Part shown: positions 48,986 through 59,428 of the stretch, one piece after another
Layout: every line of letters begins with the position of its first letter
Numbering within the stretch: position 1 is the first letter of the stretch
Program-made: the position numbers and the translations under genes
Source of the DNA: Hemileia vastatrix
Taxonomy: Eukaryota; Basidiomycota; Pucciniomycetes; Pucciniales; Zaghouaniaceae
DNA length: 64,000 nucleotides
NCBI GenBank assembly: GCA_030280995.1
Contig: JASXTE010000002.1
Span: 16,746,683 to 16,810,682, forward strand
Direction of reading: 5' to 3'
Notes under the pieces: model-generated
Database searches by the model: none
The model's input: only the letters and a program-made list of their open reading frames with translations
Told to the model about the DNA's origin: nothing

Positions 48986-49926
48986 TCAAATTTTCTCCTG
49001 CATTTTCTCCTGAAACAATTTCTTCATTTTCTCCAACACCACCCTTATTTCCTTCCTGAATTTTTCAAATACTTCCTTTTCTCCTACCGGTACCACCTCT
49101 CAAATCTCCAGTAATTCTTCTGCCACTTTGAAGGAGGTGGCATTGACAATCTTTTCAATCTTATCACTTAAGCTTTCAATGTAATGAACTCGTCAACCCT
49201 GCCGAGTTTTCTTTGACCACACCTGGTCAAGGGTTTCCTCATTCTCCTCCCTTGAATCAACCGCCGGTTGACTAGTCTCAACTGGTAGCAATGACGCAGC
49301 TTCCACAATTGGAGCTTCTGCGATGACATCTGAATTCTAAAAACATACAGTCATCAGTAACAAAATTTGAAACAAGAAAAGGTAAAACTTACCTCAAAAA
49401 CAGGGTCAGGCTCTAAAAACAGCCTCAGAGTGACCTCTATTATCACTCCCTTCTTGTCTTCATCATCATCCTCAATGATCATCTGTCGTTTTTTCAGAGT
49501 CTGGTTCAAGATAGGAACCTCATCCTCATCCTCTTCTTCCACCCCTCGCTTTTTACCTGTGGCCTGGGCTACATAAGCGGCCACGGTATCCTCAACCTCT
49601 TCCTCAACTTCTTCTACTGATTTTTTGTCCCTGACCAATACGTCCCAAATATCCTCGACCACCTCTTTGGTCTTCAGGATCACCCAGTATTTGGTCCTTG
49701 TGAAACTTCTCTCAATATCCTCATTTTTTGAGAGAGAATCACACATCACCTGTCTCCAGCGACAAAACTAGCATTTCTGGTGAGGACCTCGTGTGGCCGT
49801 GCTTTTGATGCAGGAGTATTCCATCAATTTGCAGGCCGTGCAAGCTTGGGAATAATGATGAGTGACAATACCGCCATCCGCTTTGGGGTGTGGAGGCGTG
49901 GGAGTTGGAGTAGGACAATTAGACAT
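48986..49926 (-). pseudogene. Antisense gene C: Zn2Cys6-like protein in the chromovirus
   Basis: Spliced minus-strand gene: exon 1 49,926-49,393, intron 49,337-49,392 (56 bp, GTAAGT...TTTTTAG, TACTGAT branch-like), exon 2 49,336-48,986, joined in frame for 294 codons. After MSNCPTPTPTPPHP it has CTACKLMEYSC, 12 residues, then C-x2-CRWRQVMC: spacing CX2CX6C-12-CX2CX6C, as in fungal Zn(II)2Cys6 clusters. Next comes an acidic, EEVEEEVED-rich region, a basic KKR patch, and a coiled-coil-like end (KFRKEIRVVLEKMKKLFQEK). A TAG (49,770) lies inside the second Cys half, and two TGA codons interrupt exon 2; all are one transition from Gln or Arg. Role unknown; a DNA-binding regulator of the element is inference. 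Confidence 0.7.
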
Positions 49927-50016
49927 AATAAAAGAAAAAATAAATAATAGTAGGAGGAGCGAGAGAAAAGAATTAAATAGTGTGGGAAGAATGTGTCTCA
50001 TGCTCAATGGAGCTCA

Positions 50017-50027
50017 TGTTTTATACC
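50017..50027 (-). promoter_or_regulatory. Antisense TATA box, chromovirus
   Basis: Minus strand GGGTATAAAACATG lies about 10 bp inside the 3' LTR boundary and about 95 bp upstream of the antisense ATG (49,926). It is kept in the other chromovirus copy (34-41). Confidence 0.6.
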
Positions 50028-50035
50028 CAGGCATC

Positions 50036-50834
50036 TGTCACGCGCCATGTGACACTCGAGGCAAAAGCAGCTCATTAAATCAATAATAAAGAGGTCTAAA
50101 TCCATACTCGAAGCACAGAAAGAAATTCTACATAGCAACTGCAACTTTTACTTTGTGTACTCACTATTCAACTGCGCTAATCTAAACTTTAAATCTAGAT
50201 TAGTCAATCTCTAAATAGTGTGTTTAGTCTTTTCCTCAATAAGCAACGCACAGCACAACAGTCAATGCAATATTCCACTAAAAGGTTTATTAAGTATCTG
50301 TGGGTTATTAACAGGGGTAGTGAGCATGGACGGAAGGGATAATGGAGGTTCAAAGGGTTAAACGGATGTTAGTTAGGAGGGCTCAGGTGTAACGGGTATT
50401 TTTTTGGAGGTCTGTGGTGTGCGGAATGATGGATGGGCATGAGGTCATTGCGAGGAGGAGTAATGGATATAAAAGGGGTTGGTTTTTGGTTCGACATTTC
50501 TTTAGAATTAAATTATAAAACGTATATATAGTTAATAGTGGTAAAGCTTCAGGTTAAATCATTATTATTGTCCATTTCCTTATTCTCTCAGTAATCATTT
50601 CTAAAACCTAAACCTTTGATTATTGTGTTTACAACCCTTTGTGAGATCCTAAGAATATTAATATTACCTTTAAATTATATTTAGATTCTTATCAAACATA
50701 TCTTGAAATAGCAGCTCTTCCTTCGAATCACTTCCTCAAACATTTCCTCTGTTCTTCAAAGAAGTTTCTAAACTTCTCCCTCCATCTCACTTTTAGGAAA
50801 ACCCTCGATCTTGTGCGTAGGTCGTCCGGGGACA
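50036..50834 (+). repeat. Chromovirus 3' LTR
   Basis: TGTCACGCGCC start and GTCCGGGGACA end, 799 bp. TATAAAA at 50,468-50,474 and AGAATTAAATTATAA at 50,504-50,518 match the 5' LTR. Confidence 0.92.
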
Positions 50835-51465
50835 GGAATTTAAAAGTTTTAGAGAGGATTTTGATCAAAAGGTGGAATATTTAGTTAGTAATGAAGATTT
50901 TAGTGATGCTAATGCATCTTTACCTTGGTTTTGTGAAGCTCTAGCACCAGAAGTGGAATAATGGGTAAAGAGGCGCTTGGATAATGAAGGAAAGCTAGTC
51001 AAGAAGAGGGATGGTAATTATAAGTACCCTGGATTAGAAAAAGTAGAAATGGCAGTGGAAGCAGAAATGAAGCTGCACCAAGTTGAGCGTTGCCCAGCTA
51101 GAGTTGCTTTGGATAACGAGGAGATGGACAAAGATGCATCTGGCGTGCAATTTCCTCCTCATATTTTGTCTCCTAAAGTTAATGTTTTCACTAAGGAGCC
51201 AGATTCAGTTATGGCGAGGATTGATGATCTGGAGAAGAAAATAAATGAAGCGGCAAAAGTGAAAGAATTGTTTAGGCCCAAGAGTTCTCTTCAACCATCA
51301 CGCTTTTCTACTATGGTATGTTACTATTGTAATAAAGAGGGACATACTAGGATGAGGTGTAATGCGCTTCAAAAAGATAAAGAGGAGAGGGTATTTTACA
51401 AGGATGGAACTATGCTAATGTTGGAATATGGGACTAAGCTTGTCAAAGACAAGGATTGAGGGATG
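50835..51465 (+). pseudogene. Outer element gag, 3' part
   Basis: Continues the frame broken at 42,404: FKSFREDFDQKVEYLVSNED, then ALAPEVE, TAA, WVKRRLDNEGKLVKK. From 50,977 to 51,459 the frame is open and ends with a CCHC zinc knuckle, CYYCNKEGHTRMRC (about 51,319-51,360), followed by KDGTMLMLEYG. It would be the nucleic-acid-binding end of gag. Confidence 0.85.
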
Positions 51466-52725
51466 TGAGCCATGGTCATCAATCATATTAATAAAAAGTC
51501 TATGGAGGGCAGTTCAAGCAAGGGAAAGGAGCCTGAAGCAAAAGAGAAAGGTAAGGATGCGAAGTCAGTCAATTTTTCAGTTACTTGCGCAGTATTGGAT
51601 TTTTAAGTAAAAGAAGGAGCGGTTGCAGCCCCACTTACTGCAGCGCATTTAGAGATGTTTTCAGCGAAGCACAAGAGAATGGCCCCACCTACAATTAGTA
51701 GGCCGAGAAGAGCTGGCACTAGGTATGCGAATCCAGAGGATATGGAGGAAGTAGGGTATACTACTAGAGAGAATACACCTGCTCCTATAGAGGATGTTGA
51801 AATGGATGGTGTGGATCATCAGGTAGAAGATCAAACAATGATGATGGATGAGTCAGAGGTAGTGCAGCAAAGAGTGGTACCTGCTGAAGGAATGCCAGAG
51901 ACAAGGCGCAATACTCCAATGAATCCACCTGGAAGAGCAAAGGCTGGTGCGAAGACGACTCAACCTAAATGGAGGATTCAGCGCCCGGTTCAATCTGATT
52001 TTCCTAAGGCAGCTGAGGATTTAGTTGCGCAATGTTTGAAGACTACAGTTTCTGTTCCATTAGGGGTGCTGACAGCAGTAGCGCTGGATGTAGCAAATGG
52101 AATCGTGGATATGTGCTGGAAACAAAGGGTTGCTGATTGCGCTGAGTTTCATGTTGGAGAGCAGTCATCTCAGCTAGTCATTGGATTACCTAGGGTTCCA
52201 CATTATGCAGGACCCTTAGGGTATTTAATGATTACTGTAAATGGTAAGCAAATTAGAGTGTTAGTGGATACAGGTTCACAAATCAATGTGGTGTCAGTAG
52301 ATGATGTGGTGGAGTTAGGTCTTCCTGTAAAAGATGGTGAGGGTACTGTCACAGGAATTGGTGGAGGTAGGTTACCTGTTATAGGTGTAGCCGAGTATGT
52401 ACGCACTAGAGTTGCAGGAGCGACAAGGGATATACATTAATATGTTCCAATGGGTGTAGCTAAACCAGTTTTAGGCGCACCATTTTTAATGGATTACTCT
52501 GCAACTATCTATTATTGTTTAAATAAGACTATTGGAATAAGGATTATGGGTGATGATGGTATTCCAGTAACAGCAGTCTTTGTAGCGCCTAAGGATGGTG
52601 GCTGGGAAACTAAGTACTCTGAAGCTGCACAATTAGAGAAAGAAAGAGAGTTTTATGAGGAAGTCTAAGATGATGAGATAGGGAGACCACCAGGAAGGCG
52701 CCAACATTTTCGTTAGGGACTGGAA
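51466..52725 (+). pseudogene. Outer element protease region
   Basis: An open 261-residue frame (51,655-52,440) starts MFSAKHKRMAPPTISRPRRA, a basic/acidic linker seen in this retroelement clade. The retropepsin block reads GPLGYLMITVNGKQIRVLVD followed by TGSQINVVS: the DTG catalytic motif is intact (about 52,265). A TAA at 52,438 interrupts before GVAKPVLGAPFLMD. The family D protease blocks align here but have lost the Asp. Confidence 0.85.
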
Positions 52726-52952
52726 TTTTAGGTGTTACTATCTCCCAGGATGAGAGGAACCCAGATAGTGACCAGTCAGTCCAACAAGAAGGGATACATA
52801 AAGCGGTACTTCATAGGTGTCTTGGGAATACTACAGTAGAATGTATTATACCTAAGATTTTTAATTTCTTTGATTATGGATTTTGTTATACTTATATTAA
52901 AAAGAAAAGACAAAAATAGGATTTAGGTGTAACCCATAGTTATATTAGAAAG

Positions 52953-54700
52953 GGTTTGATTTTAAGTAATGAAGGAAGCAGAAAGCTCTGTTTAGTGTCC
53001 AAGTATAAACCAGTGGCTGTCAAGGTTAAACCTGTAAATGTACCGATGCCGGATTTGAATCCTCTTTTGCAGAGGCCGGCGCTGTCTAGGAATCCTTATG
53101 ATTCTCCTTTAACAAAGGTTCTACCTGAATTTGCGCCTACTAGTAAAATCACAATGGAGAGGCTTCAGATGGTTAATTTTGGGCCAGAGGATTGGTTGTT
53201 GTAGGAAGAAAGGAAGTTGTTGTTACATGTTATAGTTCTCAAAGAAAAGGCTATTGCGTTTTCTGAAGAGGAAAGAGGTTCGTTGAAACACTCTTATGGT
53301 AAACCTTATATTGTTCCAGTTATACCTCATGCGCCATGGCAAAAGAAGGCTTTTCCAATACCAGCGGCTATAAGAGAAGAGTATATGGAATTAATTAGGG
53401 GAAGGTTAAGGTCTGGGTTGTATGAACAGTCTATGTCTAGTTATTCAAGTCCAGTGTTTTGTGTTGTTAAACATAATGGTAAATTAAGGGTTTTTCATGA
53501 TCTTAGGGAGATGAACAAGGTTACAGTAAAGGATGCAGGAATGCCGCAAAAGCTGGAGGAGTTTGTGGATTCTTTTGCGGGACGTGCATGTTACAGATTA
53601 GGTGATATTATGGGAGGATATGATGAGCGCAAATTGGACAAATCATCCAGACCCATGACAACATTTGAAACCCCACTGGGGCACTTCAGGTTGACAAGGT
53701 TACTGCAGGGTGCAACAAATTTTGTGGCAGTATACCAAGCACAGATGATGTGGATATTTCAGGATGAAATTCCAGATCATGTGGGAATTTTCATTGATTA
53801 TGGTGGTATAAAAGGACCAGCAAGCAATTACAATGGGGAAGTGTAAGAGGAGAATCCGTATATTAGAAGGTTTGTTTGGGAATATGCAATTACCCTGGAA
53901 AGAGTGCTATTCAGGATAGAAGAGGCAGGATTAACGATCTCTGGATCCAAATTTGCTTGTTGTGTTCTAGCGCTAGATATAGTGGGACATGTGGTATGTA
54001 AGGAAGAGAGGATCATTGTGGAAAAACAGAAGAATAAGGTGCTTACATGGCCAAGGCCAAGAAATACTACGGAATTTAGAGGATATTTAGACATTTGTAC
54101 ATATGTAAGAAAATTTATTCGAGATTTTGCTTTGTTTTCTTCACCTTTAAGGTGCTTAACAAGAAAAGATGTTGTATGGGATTGGATGGAGGAATGCAAT
54201 GAGTCATTTGAGTTGTTGAAAAGGATTGTAGGAAAAGATATTCTTTTGAAGAGATTGGAGTATGGACCAGGGGCTGGGAAAATTACTCTAGCAGTAGATT
54301 CTAGTGTGTCCGCAGTGGGCGCAGTTTTGATGCAGGAGGATGAGGAAGGTAATGATAGACCTGTCCTTTATGAATCTAAGACTTTTACTAGAGTAGGGTC
54401 TAGGTAATCTCAGTCTAAGCTGGAGTTATGTGGAGTAGCAAAGATTCTTAAGAAGCTGAAATGGATGCTTTGGGGGCAACATTTTTAGTTGCAGGTTGAT
54501 GCGCTATTGTTGGTGCAAATGATTAGTAGCCCAAGCTTACCAGATGCTCCCATGACAAGGTGGGTGGCGCAGATTAATTTATTTTCTTTTGATTTAGTCC
54601 ACAAGCCAGGAAAAACTTTCACTATGCTGGATTCATTATCTAAAAGACCACCATGTGAAGAAGACTTGGAAGCCAAAGAATTTGAAGAAGATTAGAGATG
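52953..54700 (+). pseudogene. Outer element reverse transcriptase and RNase H
   Basis: RT blocks: AFPIPAAIREEYMELIRGRL, SSYSSPVFCVVKHNGKLRVF, HDLREMNKVTVKDAGMP, GDIMGGYDERKLD and RLTRLLQGATNF. The active-site box reads FIDYGG at 53,793-53,807, so the second catalytic Asp is Tyr. The thumb and connection follow (GHVVCKEERIIVE, LDICTYVRKFIRDFALFSSP). RNase H begins ITLAVDSSVSAVGAVLMQED (54,280) and continues past two TAG codons (54,406, 54,487) to APMTRWVAQINLFSFDLVHK. Stops also occur at 53,202 and 53,844. RT is inactive in this copy. Confidence 0.88.
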
Positions 54701-56318
54701 GGTAAACGGCATAGATTATTGTTATGAAAGATTTGGCAAGGTTTTCTGCAATGAAAATAAACTAGCAGGAAATGTCGTCCATGATGAAAATAAACTAGTT
54801 GCGCGGAATTTCCATAAAGACATAAGACTAGATGTTGATGATGTGCAGGATGTTTGCAAAGATAGTCTGCAACTGGATTTAGGGAACGCTGAAGCTAATG
54901 TAGCGACAAGGAGTGCACTAGGCAAGGCAGTGGAAGAGTCAGATGACAAAGATAATTCAAGGGGAAGTCAAGATAGTAGCACTCATCCCGAAGAGGGGGA
55001 GTATTCTGAAGATGACGCATCTACTGATGAGGGAGTAGAGTTGTTAAGGCTATATCTGGAAGGCAGTAGTAGACCAGATTTTTGCAATAAAAAGGTTTGG
55101 CGCAATATTGAAAAGCGCACTAAAGGCTATTTTATTAAAGATGGGAAGTTATGGAAGGATCAAGCTTTGTTTCCTCAGTTAGTTGTTCAAACTAGGAAAA
55201 GGAAGGAGAAAATACTCAGGGAGTTACATGAGAATTTAGGACATAGAGGTTAAGATAAGATGTATCGCAGAGTTAGGGAAAGATTCTGGTGGCCCAATAT
55301 GAAGAATGAAGTAAGATATTGGGTCAAATCTTGTCCTGAATTTCAGCACAGGAGTTACAGAAAGCCAAAAGAGAAAGGTAGAGAAACAGGAAAATATACT
55401 GTTTTTGGTAGGGTCAGTTTAGATGCAGTTCATATAAAAGAAGGACGCTTTAAATACTTGGTAGTAGTAAGGGATGATCTATCAGGATGGGTCGAAGCAG
55501 TGCCATTGGTAAATCTTAAGGCGAGTAATGTAGCTGAATTCTTGAAAAAAGAATGGGTTTATAGGTACGGGGTAATGAAGATGGTGACTGTAGATGGTGG
55601 CGCTGAATTTACTGGAGAATTCCAAGAAGTAGTTAAAGGTATTGGTGCAAGGCTACAAGTTGCAACACCATATTATCCTAAAGCAGAGGGGATGGTAGAA
55701 AGAGGGCATCAAGTTATAAAGGATGCACTAGTTAAACTATGTGGGAATAATGGGGCAAAGTGGAAGAACTACTTGCCATTAGTTTTGTTTGCAGACAGAA
55801 TTTCAGTTAAAAGGACAAGAGGGTTTTCACCATATGAACTTATGTTTGGTCAAAGGGCGGTATTACCTATTGATCTAGAGGCTGGATCTTTTCTAGGATG
55901 TGACTGGGATCAAGTGCGCTCAACTGAAGATTTAATTCTAGTGAGGGTAGCGCAGCTTGAAAGAAAAGACGAGTTTGTGGAGAAGGCATATGATAGAATG
56001 ATGCAGATCTGGGACAAGTCAGTTAAATATTGGGATGAGTGTTTAGCACATAGGTTAAGGAATCCATTGAACCCAGGAGATTTGGTTTTGGTTTATAATA
56101 GAAGTCTAGAAAGCCAATGGGGGAAGATGTTTTCTGACAGATGGAACGGTCCTTATAGGATCAGAAAGCAGATAACTGGGGGGTCTTACATACTGGAGGA
56201 ACTGGATGGTACTGAATGGAAGTGGCGTGTGGCGGCAGATCAGATCAAAAGGTTCTACCCAAGGGGTGTTCCAGTGATACAAGATAACCTCCGGAATGAG
56301 GAAAAACTACCAGAATGA
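54701..56318 (+). pseudogene. Outer element integrase
   Basis: A linker with an acidic stretch (54,843-55,253) leads to the zinc site: ELHENLGHRG, TAA (55,251), then MYRRVRERFWWPNMKNEVRY and KSCPEFQ, where the last Cys of HHCC is Phe. The core is open for 352 residues (55,260-56,318): SLDAVHI, TVDGGAEF and GMVERGH give the D, D and E. A GPYRI/ITGGSYILEELDG C-terminal domain follows, with no chromodomain, unlike the inserted element. The integrase core is the best preserved sense part. Confidence 0.9.
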
Positions 56319-56932
56319 CCTCCAGGAAGAGGTTAAACTAAAAATTTATGTTAAGCTTTGTTTTTCTAAGAGAACTCACAGGAGGCTTTGACACAGTTGT
56401 GACAGATAGAGGGCGCTAACTGGAAGTTAGGTGCACTAAGACTGGACAGGCAACTGACATAAGCACTCAGATGAGGGCGCAGAGGAAAATGAAATCTTAT
56501 ATTTTCATCATTTGAGGGGACATGACAAGATAGGCAATTGTATTAAAGGTGGCGCATACCATGAAAACGCAAAAGACGCTGGGAATTTAGCTAATGGGTT
56601 AACTAACCAGGAGTGGAATAATGATTTATAGATGGGGCGCTCTACAGTTTGATTCTTATTTACATTGTGTATTTTTTTATCGCAGTAAAGGCGGTAAATT
56701 TTTATGATTTAAAAAGTTTATTTATGTTTTTTTAGGGTTTACAGTCTTTTAAAGAAAGTAGGGGGAGCAAAGTTAAGCGCTCTAAATTTAGAAGGCAGGT
56801 AGTATGGAAGACAGGTGTAGTAGAATAGTGCCATGTCTAAAATGATTATTTAAAGGCATAGTGTGAAAAAAATATGAAGACTATGTACAGGAATAATGGA
56901 CAGAGAAGGCTCATATGGAGAGCACTAGTGGA
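56319..56932. other. Spacer between integrase and antisense gene A
   Basis: No coding signal on either strand. It contains several GCGC words and separates two convergent transcription units. Confidence 0.5.
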
Positions 56933-57738
56933 CTATTCAGTATCGGGGTGAAAGCTATTAGAATATCCTTTCCAGTCTTCAGGCATGACAAAATGACGAG
57001 GATTGGTGGGGAATCCAAGAATAGTTGATGACCTGATTTCCTTCATTAGTTGACCTATAATTTCTATATGGTTGTAGCGGGCTTCAAGTTCAGCGTCAGA
57101 AAAAGCTGGTGTGTTATAATAGGATAGAGACATAGCGTCATATATAAGACAAAGTCTTGAAAACATTTGCATGGAATGCACGAAAGGTAAAGGAATAGGA
57201 ACCCATACCAGGGAGATGGATTCATTGAAGCCTGAAAAAGAGTCAGTGGTTAAAGGAAGTGTAAGTATAATGAAGGTTACTTACTTGCTAATAAGTTTTG
57301 TGGGCATGCTTATGGCAAAGAAATGGTAATCGCGTCAGGAGCAGCTGTAGTGGAGCCTGAGTGCATGGAAGCATTAGAGCTCAAAGTGGAAGAAGGCGCA
57401 GTGCTAGGCTGGATAGATATTTTGTGCCTGGGAAAAGTAGGAAGCGATGGAGACTCATAAGGAATGTTGTTATTGGTGGAAGAATTGGGTCTAGCGGGAC
57501 TAGTAGTTGTAATTATGGGGGCGCTACTGGTAGAACTAGGAGGAAAGTGAATATAGCCAGTGGGCTGAGGAGTATTATGGTTCAAAGAGATATTGCAAGT
57601 TTTGTGGTATCTAAAGCAGTTTTCACAGGCAGGTTTAAAGGAGGCATACCCCCGAGGTCTAGAAAATGTACAATGAAAGTTGTGGCGTTTACAAAATGAG
57701 CATGCTTGATCTTTGGGAACTGCGCGATATTGAGTCAT
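56933..57738 (-). pseudogene. Antisense gene A: Zn2Cys6-like protein in the outer element
   Basis: Spliced minus-strand gene: exon 1 57,738-57,285, intron 57,232-57,284 (53 bp, GTAAGT...TTTTTCAG, ACTGAC branch-like), exon 2 57,231-56,933, joined in frame for 250 residues. The N-terminus has CSFCKRHNFHC, 14 residues, then CENCFRYHKTC: CX2CX6C-14-CX2CX6C, complete with six Cys in one exon. A Ser/Thr/Pro-rich middle follows (57,570-57,330). Exon 2 begins SFNESISLVWVPIPLPFV and has a mixed amphipathic part (LSYYNTPAFSDAELEARYNH). One TAA (codon near 57,310, Gln-like CAA expected) precedes the splice site. A strong TATA box lies 40 bp upstream of ATG. Function unknown; DNA binding is inferred from the Cys pattern. 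Confidence 0.72.
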
Positions 57739-57773
57739 GATGTTTGAATGAAGATAATCCGGGTTATTAGATG

Positions 57774-57787
57774 GGCTATTTATAGGT
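57774..57787 (-). promoter_or_regulatory. TATA box of antisense gene A
   Basis: Minus strand ACCTATAAATAGCC, a near-ideal TATA box, 37-49 bp upstream of the ATG at 57,738. It is internal to the retroelement and far from the LTR, so gene A has its own promoter. Confidence 0.65.
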
Positions 57788-58249
57788 TAATAATGGCATT
57801 ATGGAAGAGACATCAGTCACACAATAACTGACATGAGATCTGAATGGTTTCTAAGAAGGATGTGAAGAATCTTCATCAAAGAAGAAAAAAATAAGGGACC
57901 TAAGGAAAGGCAAATCCGTCGCAGTCAAGGGAGAGTCATACACTGCGAAGATCTGAAGATTTCAAGGGAACGCATGCATATATGACACAGGGGATGTATT
58001 TGCTGCTATAGAGAGTAGCGCTGATCTCAGATTTATTTTGTGTTTATTGTTTCACCGCTCATTGGCACTTAGTAGTAAGGTGCGCTGTTTGGAAAAAGGA
58101 TGATATTTTTTTTGGGCAACTCATCTCGCAGATGTTGGGTTCTCACAAGGGACTTGGGGTCAAGCAGAATTAAGAAGAAAGAAAAATTATTATTACATTT
58201 TTTTTTACAAAACTATGTACAATTTTTAAGGAATATATAAAGAAGATTT
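57788..58249. other. Intergenic spacer between antisense genes A and B
   Basis: No coding signal. It should hold the 3' end of gene B and the upstream region of gene A. A T/A-rich tract at 58,180-58,240 could serve 3'-end formation. Confidence 0.45.
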
Positions 58250-59302
58250 TTAGTATTCTGCGTCATTGTAGATAGGGATGCAGAAGGCCCAGTTGTAAAC
58301 AGCCTCTTGCATGTTTTTCTGCAAGGTGGTGATTATCTGTTTTCTTTTGTTATACTCAGAAAAAGTATAAACTGGGACCGCCTCAAGGAATTCTTCAATG
58401 GCAACTATCATATTGTTCATACGACGCATGGTTGCATTGTATGGTGCACAGGCAACATGCTCTGCAAATTCCCAGTTTTGAGCCATGGTGGGCTCTTCCT
58501 CGTTGTTGTTAGGGGGGATGTCGGCTGGCCAGCCATCTGGGATGATTGCATCAAAGACTGGCTGAAGAGAAGTCCAGTCAGGAGTTGGTGAGCGGGGAGT
58601 GCACTCAGGAATAGGATCGGTATCCCAGACAGGATCTTTTTCCAAAGCTGGAAGGAAAAGGGGAGCATTAGGAGGTGGAGGCAATGCAGCGTAAGGCGTG
58701 CCTGGCACATTCTAAGAGAGAAAAGAGATTATGTTAGCGTTAAAAAAGAGAGAAGAAGGCAAAAGAAATATAACTTACTGTACTCTCCTCTGAAAAGAGA
58801 GAATTTGGAATGGAGGCAACACTACTAGGTGTAGGTGCGCGGTGACCAACCTTGGCTCACTTGTTGCCAGGTGGAGTTGAAGAGGTGGGTGCAGGGCACT
58901 TGATGGCCAACTGACTCATCATATTTGAGGTTGAGGCATTGGGATCTAGGAGCGCAAAAGTGGGCAGCCCATTGTAACTACACTTATTTTTGCGTTGTTT
59001 ACAGTAATCGCATGACTAAATAAATAAAATAAAATAAAAATAGAAGATTAGTAATAAGGAGAAAGGAAGGAAAAGAAATGAAGAAAACTTACAGTAAAAA
59101 AAGTGTTGCCACAGCGGGCTTTTGAGAAATGACAGGGAGTTATGCCATTCTTGATGCAGCGGGTGCATCTTGTCCCACCCATCAGCGTAGTAACTGGCGT
59201 TGCAGGTGGAGCAGCAGCAGGCTGGGTACGCACAAACTGCCAGATAGTGTTCAGGACGTTGGCGGTATTTTCGGTATTAATGGTAGTATTTCTAGTATTC
59301 AT
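58250..59302 (-). pseudogene. Antisense gene B: second Zn2Cys6-like protein in the outer element
   Basis: Three exons on the minus strand: 59,302-59,093, 59,015-58,779 and 58,711-58,250, all phase 0, 302 residues. Introns of 77 bp (59,016-59,092) and 67 bp (58,712-58,778) have GTAAGT donors, TAG/TTAG acceptors and CTAAT/CTAAC branch-like sites. The Cys motif spans intron 1: CTRCIKNGITPC, 14 residues, then CDYCKQRKNKC, so the cluster only forms after splicing. The second half carries the basic KQRKNK typical of Zn2Cys6 DNA-binding loops. Exon 3 is Pro-rich, then helical (EFAEHVACAPYNATMRRMNN, TFSEYNKRKQIITTLQKNMQ). One TGA (58,860, CGA expected) is the only nonsense codon. It is a paralogue of gene A by motif and linker length. 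Confidence 0.75.
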
Positions 59303-59384
59303 TGAAGGAAAGAAATTTATGAAGGTAAAAATGAGGATTGTAATAAATAAGAGAAGATGGAGGAAGAAGACGCTGCAAGACGCA

Positions 59385-59398
59385 GGATATTTATAGGC
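59385..59398 (-). promoter_or_regulatory. TATA box of antisense gene B
   Basis: Minus strand GCCTATAAATATCC about 85-95 bp upstream of the ATG at 59,302 and about 30 bp inside the 3' LTR boundary (59,429). The position mirrors the chromovirus antisense TATA. Confidence 0.62.
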
Positions 59399-59428
59399 TC
59401 CTGGGGACAGTAGCAAGTAGAGGGAGGA

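Larger units (their letters stand above)
42405..50834 (+). mobile_element. Chromodomain Ty3/gypsy element (chromovirus)
   Basis: An 8.4-kb element with LTRs of 807 and 799 bp, a self-complementary primer site, gag with a zinc knuckle, one long pol region ending in a chromodomain, a low-complexity spacer, and a minus-strand spliced gene before the 3' LTR. The chromodomain and the self-priming signal place it in the Tf1/sushi-like group of chromoviruses. Both gag and pol have many stops, often TGA at expected Arg or Trp and TAA/TAG at expected Gln. Confidence 0.92.

Noticed and set aside
57361..57699. 112-codon plus-strand frame opposite antisense gene A
   Set aside because: The minus strand has the Cys cluster, TATA box and splice sites; the plus frame has none.
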